Of a DNA stretch of 39,362 bases, positions 22,588-31,687 are shown one piece after another. The translations under genes and the position numbers were made by a program. Numbering within the stretch: the stretch's first letter is position 1; every line of letters starts with the position of its first letter. The stretch lies in contig JAMPCH010000023.1 of assembly GCA_023666265.1 (NCBI GenBank), forward strand, positions 1 through 39,362, in the 5' to 3' direction. The DNA comes from Roseburia sp. (GTDB lineage: Bacteria > Bacillota > Clostridia > Oscillospirales > Ruminococcaceae). Below the pieces are notes generated by a model. That model searched no databases, was not told the origin of the DNA, and saw only the letters and a list, made by a program, of their open reading frames with translations.

Positions 22588-24201
22588 ATGCGTTCATCAT
22601 TTTTAGGCTTAGAGGTATCAAAAAGAAGTATCCAGCTCGCCCAAAAGGCGCTCGACGTCACCGGGGGTAACCTCGCGAACGTCAACACTGAGGGCTATAC
22701 CCGCCAGCGCGTCGACGTCGGCTCGCTCGCGATCAATCAGTATTCTTATTGGCAGTCCAGCGAATCCCGCCTTACCCTCGTGGGTCAGGGCGCTCGCGCC
22801 TTTGGCGTCGATCAGATCCGCGACCCCTATATCGACCGCCGCTACCGCGAGTCGACCTGTTACGTCGCGGAATACAGCACCTCTCAAAGCATTATGGAGG
22901 AGGTCGAGACCGTCCTCGACGACATCGCGAGCGAGGGCTTAACGAAACAGCTCGACGTTTTCGCCGACGCGATGTCTCAATACGCTCAACAGCCGGACAG
23001 CGAGGAGCTCGCGAGTATCGTCCGTAATCAGGCGTATAATATCACGAGCCTTCTCCGCTCATATCATACCGACCTCGAGAACCTAAAGGAATCGAACCTC
23101 GAGACGCTCAATACCACGATCGAGAATACGAATAACATCATCCGCGACATCGTCGATTATAATAAACGGATCGTCCGCGAATATACGGTCATGGCGTCCG
23201 GGAAGCTCGCGGCGGGTCAGTCGGTCACCGGCTCTTACGGACCGAACGAGCTTTTAGACGCGCGAAATCTCTTAGTCGACGAGCTGTCGTATCTCGGGAA
23301 TATCGTGATCCACGATAACGCCGACGGCTCGATCCGCGTCGAGATGAACGGCGTCGAGATCATCAACGGCGATAAATACGAGACCCTCTATATGAGGGGG
23401 AGCACCAAGGTCGCGAACGCCGACCAATACAGCTCGGAGCTTCTCCGCAATTACGCGGCTTACGACGCGGCGGTTCTCCGCTGGACGTCGGGCGACGAGG
23501 CGACCTTTAAGTCGGGCGAGATCAAGAGCTATCTCGACGCGCTCAACGGGAACGGCGTCTATAAAACGGGGTATCAAAACGACTCCTACGGGATCCCCTA
23601 TTACGAATCCGTCATCGACGCCTTCGCGAACGATTTCGCGAATTTAATGAACTATCTCAACGGCGGCGTAGACGAGAACGGTACGGTCATCGACGCCGAC
23701 CGTCTGATGTTTTGTACAAAGGAATATAACGAGGGTAAGAGCTTTTATGAGGATAAGCTTATGACCGCCGATAATATCCGTATCGCGAACTGTTGGATGG
23801 ACGACGCGACCATGATCGGCGAGGTACAGCAGGAGGACGGGACCTGGAAGCTCACCCAAGACGGGAACCACGTCAACGAGATGCTCGTACAATATGGGAA
23901 AAAGTCGATCTCCTTCGGCGGGAAGGGCGACTATGAGGGGACGGTCTATGACTATCTCCTATTCATCAACAACCGTATCGGTCAACAGATCGATTTTGAC
24001 ATCGCCCAGTATGAGTCCTCCTATATCACGACGAGCGCCCTCCTCGACAGCCGCGAGGCGGTCGCGGGCGTAAACAAGGACGAGGAAGGGATCAATATGC
24101 TCGAATACAAAAACTGGTACAACGCGAGCTCGCGTATGATGACGACGCTCGACGACTGTCTCGACCGCCTCATCAACAACACGGGGAGAGCGGGTCTCTA
24201 A
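22588..24201 (+). CDS. flgK: Flagellar hook-associated protein 1 FlgK
   Basis: A 537-aa secreted protein forming the first ring of the hook-filament junction. The N-terminal rod motif is present (SSFLGLEVSKRSIQLAQKAL..GNLANVNTEGYTRQRVDV). The central FlgK-specific region includes GPNELLDARNLLVDELSYLGNI. The C-terminal helix VAGVNKDEEGINMLEYKNWY..RMMTTLDDCLDRLINNTG is intact. Length is normal. RBS AAAGGA lies 10 bases before ATG. It is exported by the flagellar type III system with FlgN as chaperone. Confidence 0.95.
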   Translation: MRSSFLGLEVSKRSIQLAQKALDVTGGNLANVNTEGYTRQRVDVGSLAINQYSYWQSSESRLTLVGQGARAFGVDQIRDPYIDRRYRESTCYVAEYSTSQSIMEEVETVLDDIASEGLTKQLDVFADAMSQYAQQPDSEELASIVRNQAYNITSLLRSYHTDLENLKESNLETLNTTIENTNNIIRDIVDYNKRIVREYTVMASGKLAAGQSVTGSYGPNELLDARNLLVDELSYLGNIVIHDNADGSIRVEMNGVEIINGDKYETLYMRGSTKVANADQYSSELLRNYAAYDAAVLRWTSGDEATFKSGEIKSYLDALNGNGVYKTGYQNDSYGIPYYESVIDAFANDFANLMNYLNGGVDENGTVIDADRLMFCTKEYNEGKSFYEDKLMTADNIRIANCWMDDATMIGEVQQEDGTWKLTQDGNHVNEMLVQYGKKSISFGGKGDYEGTVYDYLLFINNRIGQQIDFDIAQYESSYITTSALLDSREAVAGVNKDEEGINMLEYKNWYNASSRMMTTLDDCLDRLINNTGRAGL

Positions 24202-24242
24202 AATAACAACAACTTCTCTTAAATAGAAAGGATCGAACGATT

Positions 24243-26090
24243 ATGAGAATCGCGGGAAGCACCATGCGTCGGAATTATCTCAATAACTATGAGTCGGCGC
24301 GTCAGGCGAAATTTGAATCCGAGGTAAAGATCGAGACTAACCGCCAGTATACGCGCGGGAGCCAAGACCCGATCAAGGCGGCGCGGGCGCTCCGCGTCCG
24401 TAAGGCGCTCTCGGAGCTCAACACCTATACGACCAACCTTAAATCGGCGAATTCGATCTACGCGACGGCGGAGGCTTCGCTCGACGGCGAGGGCGGGATC
24501 TCGGAACAGATCGCGACCGTTTATCAAAAGCTCGTCGAGGGCGCTCACGGGACGCGGAATCCGAGCGACTGTACGATCATCGCCATGGAGATCGAACAGA
24601 TCGCCGAACAGATGGTCGGGCTGATGAATGTCGCGTCCGCGAATCGTAAGATCTTCGGCGGGACGAATAACGAAACGGTATGCTATGAGATCAAGGGGAA
24701 CGAGACCGGGAAGTATGTGACCTATAACGGCGTAGCCGTTAATTCCTCGAGCGACCCCAATTCCTTCCCTTATAGCGAGATGTCTTATCTCGACATCGGG
24801 ATCGGTATGACGACCGACGAGTCGACGCGGATGACGCCGATGTTCGGCGCGTCCTCCGAGCGGATCGAGGATCAGACCGCTCTCCCGATCACGTTTAACG
24901 GCGCGAAGGTGTTGGGTTGCGGCGTAACGGGTCAAAACGTAAAGATCGATCTCGAATATCTCGCCCCGGGCGTAAACTACGCGATGAACGTCAGCCTCGG
25001 CGGTATCCAAAAGCGGGTCGAGTTTAACGGCGGCGATAACGTCGCCCAGAGCATCGAGAATATCAATAAAGCCCTCTCCGAGCAATTCCAGCTCACCCCC
25101 GAGGTCGACGCGGACGGGAATATCCTCTATCTCGAGAACCGCGAGGATCTCGACACCGGGATCTATAACTATGATAACGCGACGATTAACGGGAAGGCGA
25201 TCGACCTCAGTTCGATCGACAGCGACAGCTATTATTCGCTCACCGTCACGATCAGCGGTAAGACCCGCGTGATCGACTTTAAGGGCGGCGACGAGGACGA
25301 TAAGGGGAGCAATATCAACAGCACCCTCGACAATATCCGTAAGGCGCTCGACGAGAAATTCGGCGAGGGAACGCTGAATGTTTATTCCGACGGGCGGATC
25401 TTTGATAAAAACGACGTATACGCCGAGATCTCGAACACCTCGGATTATTCCAACGACGTAAATATCGACGCCACGTCGGGGAAGATCGATATGACCAAGC
25501 TCGAGGCGAATAAGACCTATACCCTCAGTATCCACGACGTAAAGGTCACCTTTACCGCCGGGGCGACGCCCGAGGCGAGTATGCTGAGTATCAATAAAGC
25601 GCTTAGCGCGCCGACCGCCTTTGGGAAGTCGAACGTCCCGCATATCGAGAACGACAGCGGACTTTTGATCTATGACCTCGACGGGGTCGACGCGATCTAT
25701 GTCTCGGACGCGGGCGGCGAAGGTCAGCTCGAATATCAGGAAATGGGTGGCTATTCAAATAATATCATCCAGATCGTCCTCGACGCGGCGAAGGCGCTCC
25801 GCGACTATGATCAGGATCTCGTCGCGCGGCTCGCCGATAACCTTTACGCGGCGCAAAGCTCGCTCTCGATCGCGATCGCGGAGCTCGGGACGAACGACCA
25901 ATTCATCGACTTTAACCTCGACCGTATCCAAGACATCGATCTCAACCTCTCGGATCAACAGAACGAACTTGAATACACCGATATTCCGACCGAGATCACG
26001 CGCTGGAAGCTCCTCGAGAGCATCTATAACGCGACCCTACAAATGGGGTCACAGATGATCCCGATGTCGATCTTTAACTATATTAACTAA
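24243..26090 (+). CDS. flgL: Flagellar hook-associated protein 3 FlgL, expanded
   Basis: A 615-aa protein with flagellin-like ends: MRIAGSTMRRNYLNNY and LNTYTTNLKSANSIYATAEASL at the start, and FNLDRIQDIDLNLSDQQNEL..LLESIYNATLQMGSQMIP at the end. It forms the second junction ring between hook and filament. Most FlgL proteins have about 300 residues. The extra ~300 contain three repeats of a beta-hairpin-plus-helix unit ending in NINKAL, NIRKAL or SINKAL (about residues 243-282, 330-375 and 425-455). These resemble the flagellin/FliD IN motif. The extra domains probably lie on the outside of the junction. RBS AAAGGA is eight bases upstream. Confidence 0.93.
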   Translation: MRIAGSTMRRNYLNNYESARQAKFESEVKIETNRQYTRGSQDPIKAARALRVRKALSELNTYTTNLKSANSIYATAEASLDGEGGISEQIATVYQKLVEGAHGTRNPSDCTIIAMEIEQIAEQMVGLMNVASANRKIFGGTNNETVCYEIKGNETGKYVTYNGVAVNSSSDPNSFPYSEMSYLDIGIGMTTDESTRMTPMFGASSERIEDQTALPITFNGAKVLGCGVTGQNVKIDLEYLAPGVNYAMNVSLGGIQKRVEFNGGDNVAQSIENINKALSEQFQLTPEVDADGNILYLENREDLDTGIYNYDNATINGKAIDLSSIDSDSYYSLTVTISGKTRVIDFKGGDEDDKGSNINSTLDNIRKALDEKFGEGTLNVYSDGRIFDKNDVYAEISNTSDYSNDVNIDATSGKIDMTKLEANKTYTLSIHDVKVTFTAGATPEASMLSINKALSAPTAFGKSNVPHIENDSGLLIYDLDGVDAIYVSDAGGEGQLEYQEMGGYSNNIIQIVLDAAKALRDYDQDLVARLADNLYAAQSSLSIAIAELGTNDQFIDFNLDRIQDIDLNLSDQQNELEYTDIPTEITRWKLLESIYNATLQMGSQMIPMSIFNYIN

Positions 26091-26168
26091 TTAAACTTTA
26101 TTCTTTAAGGGAAGGCGGCGATACCCGCGCCTTCCGTAAAAATGATAAGAAAGGAGCCGAGCCGATCT

Positions 26169-26801
26169 ATGGTACAGCCAAATCTTTTAAGCATCACGAC
26201 CGTTCCGATCAAGGTAGAGCTGAATATCGTGAAGGGAGAAATGCGGAACCCGCGTTATAATAACCCCGACGCGGCGTTTAAAATGGACATCGAGACAAAG
26301 GACGGGAGCTTACAGATCCATTCCGAGCCGATGAAGATCCATATCGATACCTACGCCGCGCGTTCGAGCCTCGGCTATGGGAATTATAACAACCTCGACC
26401 TCTTTAAAAAGAAGAGCGAGGAGGGATTTCGTCTCGCGTATGAGGGGACGGCGCGGATCGCCTCGGAGGGGAACCAGCTCGCGCGCGGCGCGAAGGCGTC
26501 GGACATCGCCGCCCAGCATAACCGCGCGGGTCAGACGATCCAGACGATCATGGAGTTCCTCCCCAAGGAGGGCGCGGACGTGACCTTTGATAAGGGCGTA
26601 TTAAATATCAACTATGAGCTCGGCGACGTCGCGATCGACTGGGAGAACGCTCAGATGATGCCGTATGAATTTACGCCGGGGCGGGTCGAGATCTCGATCG
26701 CTCAGATGCCGCGCGTCGAGATCGAGTATCTCGGCGGACCGATCTATGTCCCCCCGAGCGCCGACCCAAACTATGAACCCGCGCTCGATATAAGAGGATA
26801 A
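26169..26801 (+). CDS. DUF6470 (YviE-like) flagellar-cluster protein
   Basis: A 210-aa cytoplasmic protein of the DUF6470 family, called YviE in Bacillus subtilis, where it also sits between flgL and fliW. The N-terminus (LLSITTVPIKVELNIVKG) and the C-terminal VEISIAQMPRVEIEYLGGPIYVPPSADP fit the family. Its molecular role is unknown; conserved position suggests late flagellar assembly. I chose ATG 26169 (MVQPNLL) with AAAGGAG about 12 bases upstream; an in-frame ATG at 26142 would place the ribosome site inside the gene. A GGAAGGCG/CGCCTTCC hairpin lies in the leader (26109-26135). Confidence 0.82.
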   Translation: MVQPNLLSITTVPIKVELNIVKGEMRNPRYNNPDAAFKMDIETKDGSLQIHSEPMKIHIDTYAARSSLGYGNYNNLDLFKKKSEEGFRLAYEGTARIASEGNQLARGAKASDIAAQHNRAGQTIQTIMEFLPKEGADVTFDKGVLNINYELGDVAIDWENAQMMPYEFTPGRVEISIAQMPRVEIEYLGGPIYVPPSADPNYEPALDIRG

Positions 26802-26832
26802 GGTAAAAAAATTAAGCGAAAGGAAGATCCGT

Positions 26833-27270
26833 ATGATGACGATAGCTACCCGCGACTTCGGCGAAAAAGAGATCGACGAAAGCTCGGTCTTTGACTTTCC
26901 CAACGGCGTATTCGCCTTTGAGGACGACCGGCGCTTCGCGCTCCTCTCGCCGCTCGGCGAGGATACATACCCGATGTGGCTACAATCGCTCGATCATACG
27001 GAGCTTTGTTTTATCGTATTTGACCCCGAGCGGATCGACGAGAGCTTTAACGTCACCCTTAACGAGAGCGAAAAAAGACTCTTACAGGTCAAGACGGGCG
27101 ACCCGATCCGCTCGCTCACGATCGCCAAGATCCCCGAGGACTATCGGCGGACGACGGTCAATATGAAGTCCCCGATCGTGATCAACCCCGAGACGCGTAC
27201 CGCGCTCCAGGTCATCTTACCTCACGATTACCCCTTCCGCTACCCGCTCTTCCCCGAGGAGGTGAAATAA
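26833..27270 (+). CDS. fliW: Flagellar assembly factor FliW
   Basis: A 145-aa cytoplasmic protein that binds flagellin and antagonises the RNA-binding regulator CsrA. The family pattern is clear: FDFPNGVFAFEDDRRFALLSP, PMWLQSLD, CFIVFDP, LTIAKIPEDYRRTTVNMKSPIVINPETRTALQVIL. It overlaps csrA by one base (TAATG), coupling the antagonist pair. RBS GAAAGGA lies about 12 bases before ATG. Confidence 0.95.
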   Translation: MMTIATRDFGEKEIDESSVFDFPNGVFAFEDDRRFALLSPLGEDTYPMWLQSLDHTELCFIVFDPERIDESFNVTLNESEKRLLQVKTGDPIRSLTIAKIPEDYRRTTVNMKSPIVINPETRTALQVILPHDYPFRYPLFPEEVK

Positions 27271-27509
27271 TGCTCGTCGTAACACGTAAAACCGAGGAAA
27301 GCATTATTATCGCCGATCAGATCGAGATTGTCGTCCTCGAGGTCTCGCGCGACCGCGTAAAGCTCGGGATCACCGCGCCGCGCGATATAAAAATAATCCG
27401 AAACGAGCTCAGGAGCGCCCAAGACGCGAACCTCGACTCGTCTAAGGCGATCCCCAAGGAGACGCTCAGCGCCTTACTCGGCGGCTTCCCACAAAAACCG
27501 AAGGCTTAG
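27270..27509 (+). CDS. csrA: Carbon storage regulator CsrA
   Basis: A 79-aa RNA-binding translational repressor that binds GGA motifs in leaders, classically that of flagellin mRNA in Bacillota. The signature MLVVTRKTEESIIIADQIEI..VLEVSRDRVKLGITAPRDI is present. The C-terminal tail (from SAQDANLD) is longer than in Escherichia coli, which is normal for FliW-regulated CsrA. Starts within the stop of fliW. The fliD leader just downstream has several GGA triplets (27600-27625), a possible but unproved target. Confidence 0.95.
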   Translation: MLVVTRKTEESIIIADQIEIVVLEVSRDRVKLGITAPRDIKIIRNELRSAQDANLDSSKAIPKETLSALLGGFPQKPKA

Positions 27510-27632
27510 CGCTCCTTCACAAAAAATTTTTGATCATTTATGACATTTTTTCTCCCGAGGGTCGAAAAGTCACGCTGATGGCGGCGGCTCTCGCCGATCG
27601 GGAAATTTATATAAGGAAAGGACGATCCAATC

Positions 27633-30600
27633 ATGGCAAACAACAACAATATGATCCGTATGAGCGGTATGAACTCGGGTCTCGACACCGAGTCGATCAT
27701 TAACGCGCTCACCGCGAACAGTAAGCTCAAGATCACGAAGCAAAACCGTCAGCTCTTAAAGTATAAGGCAACCCAAGAGGCGTATCAGGACATTATCTCA
27801 AAGCTCCAGAGCCTAAAGTCGAAATACTTTGACCTCGCGAACCCCAAGACGAACCTCTCGGGTACGTCGATGTGGAGTCAGTACGCGACAAAGACGACCG
27901 TCAACGGCGTAGAACAGGCGATCGCGGGCTTTACCGCGACGACATCGGTCGACTCGGTCGCGGGGAACTATGACATCAGCGTCAAGACGACCGCGAAACA
28001 GGCGACCATGAAGGGCGCGAACCTCAGCAGCGCGGCGAAGTTTGACTTCAGCGAATTTACCGAGGGCGAGACCTATGGGATCACCCTCTCGGTCGGCGGC
28101 GAGTCTAAGAATATCACCTTCACGGCGGGGGCGACGGCGGAGGACACGATCAGCGCCCTTAACAGCCAGCTCCGCGAGATCTACGGCGACAGTAACGAGT
28201 CACAAAACGACCCGACCAAGAACGGTCTCGTCTATGTCGACGCGAACGGTCAGTTTGTCTCGCGCGAGGGGAAGGGGATCGCCCTCTCGGGCGCGGGTCA
28301 GATGGCGGCGAATACCGCGCTCGACCTCTCAAATCTCGCCTCAGGGAATAACTCGATCGCCGTTCAGGTCGGCGACGAGGTCGTCAATATCTCCTTCCAG
28401 ACCCTCGGGAACGATTACTTCACCCCCGAGAAGGATGAGAACGGGAACGACCTCCCCTTAAGCGAGGAGAAACAGGCGCTTTATGACCAAGTCAAGGCGG
28501 ACTATATCGAGTCGAAGAAGTATGAGGCTTTTGAGAACTGGAAGGCGACCGCGACGGACGAGGATAAGGAGCTGATCTTCCAAGACGCTTTTAACAAGGC
28601 GGAAGAAAAACAGGCGGAGAAATACTTTAACAAGTTCGGGACGACCAAGGAAGGGAAAGCGCTTTGGGCGGCGACCTATGAAAAGTTTAAAGCCGAAGCC
28701 GTGGCTTCGCCCGACCCCGCTTATAACGAAAGATACGCGGAATACCTCGCCAACATTGACGACCCGAGTAAAGCCGCGACCCGCGCGGAATGGGAAGCCG
28801 CCGAAAAACAGACGGAGATGGGCGAGGAAGCCGCCAACCTCCTCGGGAGCGGACCGGTCGACAGCGACAACGAGTATTATAACGCCTTTAAGGCGTATTA
28901 TTACGACCACGATATTTCCGATACCCTCGACGACGCGACAAAGGCGAAGCGCGACGAAGCGCTCGCGAACTATGTCGACGTAGAGTATCAGAAGTATGTC
29001 GACGGTCTCGGCGACGGCGAGACCGCGCAGAGCAAGGACGACTGGACAGCCGATCAGATCGCGGCGGACGGCGAATTTGCCGCGAACTATCACGCGATCG
29101 AGGATAAGTATAATAAATACACCGGCTATCAGCTCGACGAAACGAGCTGGCGCACCCTCTCGTATAACGAATACGAGGCGTATAAGAGCGCCAACGAGGA
29201 CGCGATGAAGCAGATCGAGACGGATAACGCGACCGTCGCGGATCAGACGATCATCGACCATTACAACAAGTCCTCGCTCAACAACAGTATCGGCGCGGCG
29301 GAGACAAAGAGCGGCGTTAAGCTCGCGATCGAACTCACGGACGATATGAAGTCCGCGACGATCACGGCGACCCGCGAGGTCACGACCGATAACGGCGACG
29401 GGACGACCACGACCACGACGGAGAACGTCGACTTCTCGGTCTCCGCCTCTAAAAACAGCGTGAGCGATCTCGGCGTCGCCCAAGCGACGACCTCGATCTC
29501 TCAGATCTCCAACTCGACCAAGCTCAGCGAGCTCAACCTCGCGGCGGACGCGGAGGGGAATTATAACTTCACGATCAACGGGATCAGCTTCTCCTTCTCC
29601 GAGGATACGACCGTTAAGGATATGATGCGTAAGGTGAACGCGTCGGAGGCGGGCGTTAAGATGACCTATTCCTCGCTCGAGAATAGCTTTACCCTCACCT
29701 CGAATAACTACGGCGTGGACGCCGAGATCAATATCGACAGCGACGCACAGGGCTTTTTAGCCGGGATCGGCTTAAACGCCGCGAACTTTGAACAAGGGAC
29801 GAATCTCGAGGTCGAGATCAACGGGAAGCTTCTCGAGAGCGGCGGGAACTCCGTCACCGTGGACGGTACGACCTTCAGCTTCGCGGGCGTCGCCGAGGGA
29901 ACGAACTTCACCGTCGGGATCGAGAAGGATTACAGCGCGATCACTGATACCATTAAGTCCTTCGTCGAGGAATACAACAAGCTCATCGAGGAGGTCTACG
30001 AGCTTCTCGACCAAAAGCCGGATAAGGATTATTACTTCCTCGCCGACGCGGATAAAGAGGATCTCGACCTCTCGGATAAACAAGAGGAGAAGTGGGAGGA
30101 AAAAGCCAAGCTCGGTATCCTCTATCATGACTCGACGGTCACGACCGCGATGACGAAGCTCCGTACCGCGCTCATGGGGACGACCGTCGCGGCGGACGGG
30201 AAAACGATCAGCCTCTCGTCGATCGGGATCAAGACCGCGACCGACTATAAGGAGCATGGGAAGCTCATTCTCGACGAGGATACGCTTACTTCGTCGATCG
30301 CGACCTATGGCGAGGACATTATGCGCCTCTTCAGCGATAAAGAGGACGGGATCATGACCGCCTTCGCCGACGCGCTCGAATACTCGGTCGGGACGACGGG
30401 CGATAAGGGTACGCTCATCAATAAGGCGGGGGCTAAGACCGGAACCTCGGCGACCGATAACTTTATCTATAACCAGATGAAGCGGATCACCTCGCGGATC
30501 AAGACCCTCGAGAGCCGCTATGAGAACGAACAGAACCGCCTATGGAAGAAATATTCCGCGATGGAGAAGATGCTCGGGACGATTAACAGCCAGTCGGCGT

Positions 30601-30635
30601 CGCTCTCGTCCTACTTCGGCGGAGGAACGATGTAA
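27633..30635 (+). CDS. fliD: Flagellar filament cap protein FliD, expanded
   Basis: A 1000-aa protein, about twice the usual length. The FliD N-terminal domain (MSGMNSGLDTESIINALT..LKSKYFDLANP) and the C-terminal FliD_C region (about residues 640-985, ending YENEQNRLWKKYSAMEKML..YFGGGTM) are intact. It caps the growing filament and helps flagellin fold. A beta module at ~146-180 resembles those of the long FlgL. Between ~262 and ~555 lies an inserted, highly charged, Tyr/Trp-rich helical domain (for example YEAFENWKATATDEDKE, LWAATYEKFKAEA). I do not recognise it; it probably forms a surface-exposed domain at the flagellar tip. RBS AAAGGA is nine bases upstream. Confidence 0.93.
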   Translation: MANNNNMIRMSGMNSGLDTESIINALTANSKLKITKQNRQLLKYKATQEAYQDIISKLQSLKSKYFDLANPKTNLSGTSMWSQYATKTTVNGVEQAIAGFTATTSVDSVAGNYDISVKTTAKQATMKGANLSSAAKFDFSEFTEGETYGITLSVGGESKNITFTAGATAEDTISALNSQLREIYGDSNESQNDPTKNGLVYVDANGQFVSREGKGIALSGAGQMAANTALDLSNLASGNNSIAVQVGDEVVNISFQTLGNDYFTPEKDENGNDLPLSEEKQALYDQVKADYIESKKYEAFENWKATATDEDKELIFQDAFNKAEEKQAEKYFNKFGTTKEGKALWAATYEKFKAEAVASPDPAYNERYAEYLANIDDPSKAATRAEWEAAEKQTEMGEEAANLLGSGPVDSDNEYYNAFKAYYYDHDISDTLDDATKAKRDEALANYVDVEYQKYVDGLGDGETAQSKDDWTADQIAADGEFAANYHAIEDKYNKYTGYQLDETSWRTLSYNEYEAYKSANEDAMKQIETDNATVADQTIIDHYNKSSLNNSIGAAETKSGVKLAIELTDDMKSATITATREVTTDNGDGTTTTTTENVDFSVSASKNSVSDLGVAQATTSISQISNSTKLSELNLAADAEGNYNFTINGISFSFSEDTTVKDMMRKVNASEAGVKMTYSSLENSFTLTSNNYGVDAEINIDSDAQGFLAGIGLNAANFEQGTNLEVEINGKLLESGGNSVTVDGTTFSFAGVAEGTNFTVGIEKDYSAITDTIKSFVEEYNKLIEEVYELLDQKPDKDYYFLADADKEDLDLSDKQEEKWEEKAKLGILYHDSTVTTAMTKLRTALMGTTVAADGKTISLSSIGIKTATDYKEHGKLILDEDTLTSSIATYGEDIMRLFSDKEDGIMTAFADALEYSVGTTGDKGTLINKAGAKTGTSATDNFIYNQMKRITSRIKTLESRYENEQNRLWKKYSAMEKMLGTINSQSASLSSYFGGGTM

Positions 30636-30672
30636 GCAAGAGCCCAAATCACGGGAAAGGAAAGGTCAGTCA

Positions 30673-31059
30673 ATGAACAACGCTTACTCCGCGTATAAAA
30701 AACAGTCGATCGCGACCCTGACGCCGATGGAGATCGTCGTAAAGCTTTATGACGAGGCGGAGCGCCAGATCAACCGCTCGATCGCCTATATCGAGCAGAA
30801 AAATTATGAAGAGGCGAATAAGGGGCTTCAAAAATCTCAGGACATCGTGAACGCGCTTCGTTCGGTACTCGATATGAGTATCCCGATCTCTAAACAGCTC
30901 GACGCGCTCTACGACTTCTTTAACCGCCAGCTCATCACGGCGAACGTTAAAAAGGACATCACGATCTTACAGGAGCTTTTACCGATGCTCGCCGAGCTAA
31001 AGGACGCTTTTGCCCAAGTCGCGGCGATGCCCAAGAGCCAGATCGGACAGGGCGCATAA
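30673..31059 (+). CDS. fliS: Flagellin export chaperone FliS
   Basis: A 128-aa four-helix cytoplasmic chaperone that binds the C-terminus of flagellin before export. Markers are the N-terminal AYSAYKKQSIATLTPMEIVVKLYDEAERQI and the central YDFFNRQLITANVKKDI, followed by the final LLPMLAELKDAFAQV helix. Length and position after fliD are standard. RBS AAAGGTCAG lies upstream of ATG 30673. Confidence 0.94.
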   Translation: MNNAYSAYKKQSIATLTPMEIVVKLYDEAERQINRSIAYIEQKNYEEANKGLQKSQDIVNALRSVLDMSIPISKQLDALYDFFNRQLITANVKKDITILQELLPMLAELKDAFAQVAAMPKSQIGQGA

Positions 31060-31083
31060 AGAGATCAATTTAAAACAATCACG

Positions 31084-31125
31084 TTACATAAAGAGGAATT
31101 GTACGGCACAATTCCTCTCTGTGTA
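31084..31125 (+). promoter_or_regulatory. Intercistronic hairpin between fliS and the next gene
   Basis: AGAGGAATTGT (31092-31102) and ACAATTCCTCT (31108-31118) form a perfect 11-bp stem with a five-base loop, extended by TTACA/TGTAA after a small internal loop. No T-run follows. It sits about 20 bases before the downstream start codon and may tune its translation or mRNA stability. Confidence 0.55.
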
Positions 31126-31146
31126 ATCACGGGAAAGGACGGCTTT

Positions 31147-31635
31147 ATGACCGACGAGGTAAAAGGAAAGGTGATCGAGAGGATCGAGGGCATGGAGGCG
31201 ATCTTAAACGACTATCGCGCCAAGACCGCCGAGATCTTAACGACGGACATCGACGAAACGCTCGAACAGATCCTCGATGAGCGCGCCGCCCTCATCGGGA
31301 CGCTCGACCGCCTTCACGACGAGCTGGAGCAGATCGTCGGCGCGGAATGTACCCCCGAAGAAAAAAGCAGCATCGAGGGCGCGATGAAAAATAAGCATGT
31401 TTCCCTCGGTCTCTCCGCCCCGCTCAAGGAAATTCGCAAGGCGGCGGTAAAAATGCGCTCGGTCTATCTCGAGGCGGCGGAAAAAGACCAACAGGCCTCG
31501 ATCCGCGTGGACGCGCGGGTAAAAGAGCTTCGCGCCGAGCTCGAGGACCTCAGCGGGAGTAAAAAGACGCTCGACTACTTCTCACGTAACAAGCTCGAAC
31601 AAAAAAAAGGCGGCTCATTTGACAGCAGTTTATAA
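31147..31635 (+). CDS. Helical flagellar-operon protein, FliT- or FlgN-like
   Basis: A 162-aa, all-helical, charged cytoplasmic protein. Its position after fliS, where fliT usually stands, and its length and coiled-coil pattern (ERIEGMEAILNDYRAKTAEIL, DERAALIGTLDRLHDELEQI, MRSVYLEAAEKDQ, the basic YFSRNKLEQKKGGS end) suggest an export chaperone of the FliT/FlgN type. I cannot confirm the family by sequence. ATG 31147 (MTDEV) has AAAGGA seven bases upstream; the longer frame from 31099 would start inside the hairpin. It is the last gene before the operon terminator. Confidence 0.65.
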   Translation: MTDEVKGKVIERIEGMEAILNDYRAKTAEILTTDIDETLEQILDERAALIGTLDRLHDELEQIVGAECTPEEKSSIEGAMKNKHVSLGLSAPLKEIRKAAVKMRSVYLEAAEKDQQASIRVDARVKELRAELEDLSGSKKTLDYFSRNKLEQKKGGSFDSSL

Positions 31636-31643
31636 CCAAGGCG

Positions 31644-31687
31644 AAAAAGTCCCGTAGGCATTTTAAAATACCCGACGGGACTTTTTT
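31644..31687 (+). terminator. Rho-independent terminator of the flgM-fliS operon
   Basis: AAAAAGTCCCGT (31644-31655) pairs with ACGGGACTTTTTT (31675-31687), leaving a T-run at the end of the stem. Repeat A copy 3 begins in the last T's. Confidence 0.9.

Noticed and set aside
24219-25643. A 474-codon open frame antisense to flgL
   Set aside because: High-GC codon use leaves the opposite strand open. There is no ribosome site and the translated sequence has the typical Val/Ile/Arg/Asp mirror composition.
28458-29483. A 341-codon open frame antisense to fliD
   Set aside because: Mirror of the fliD insert; no start signals and no recognisable domain.
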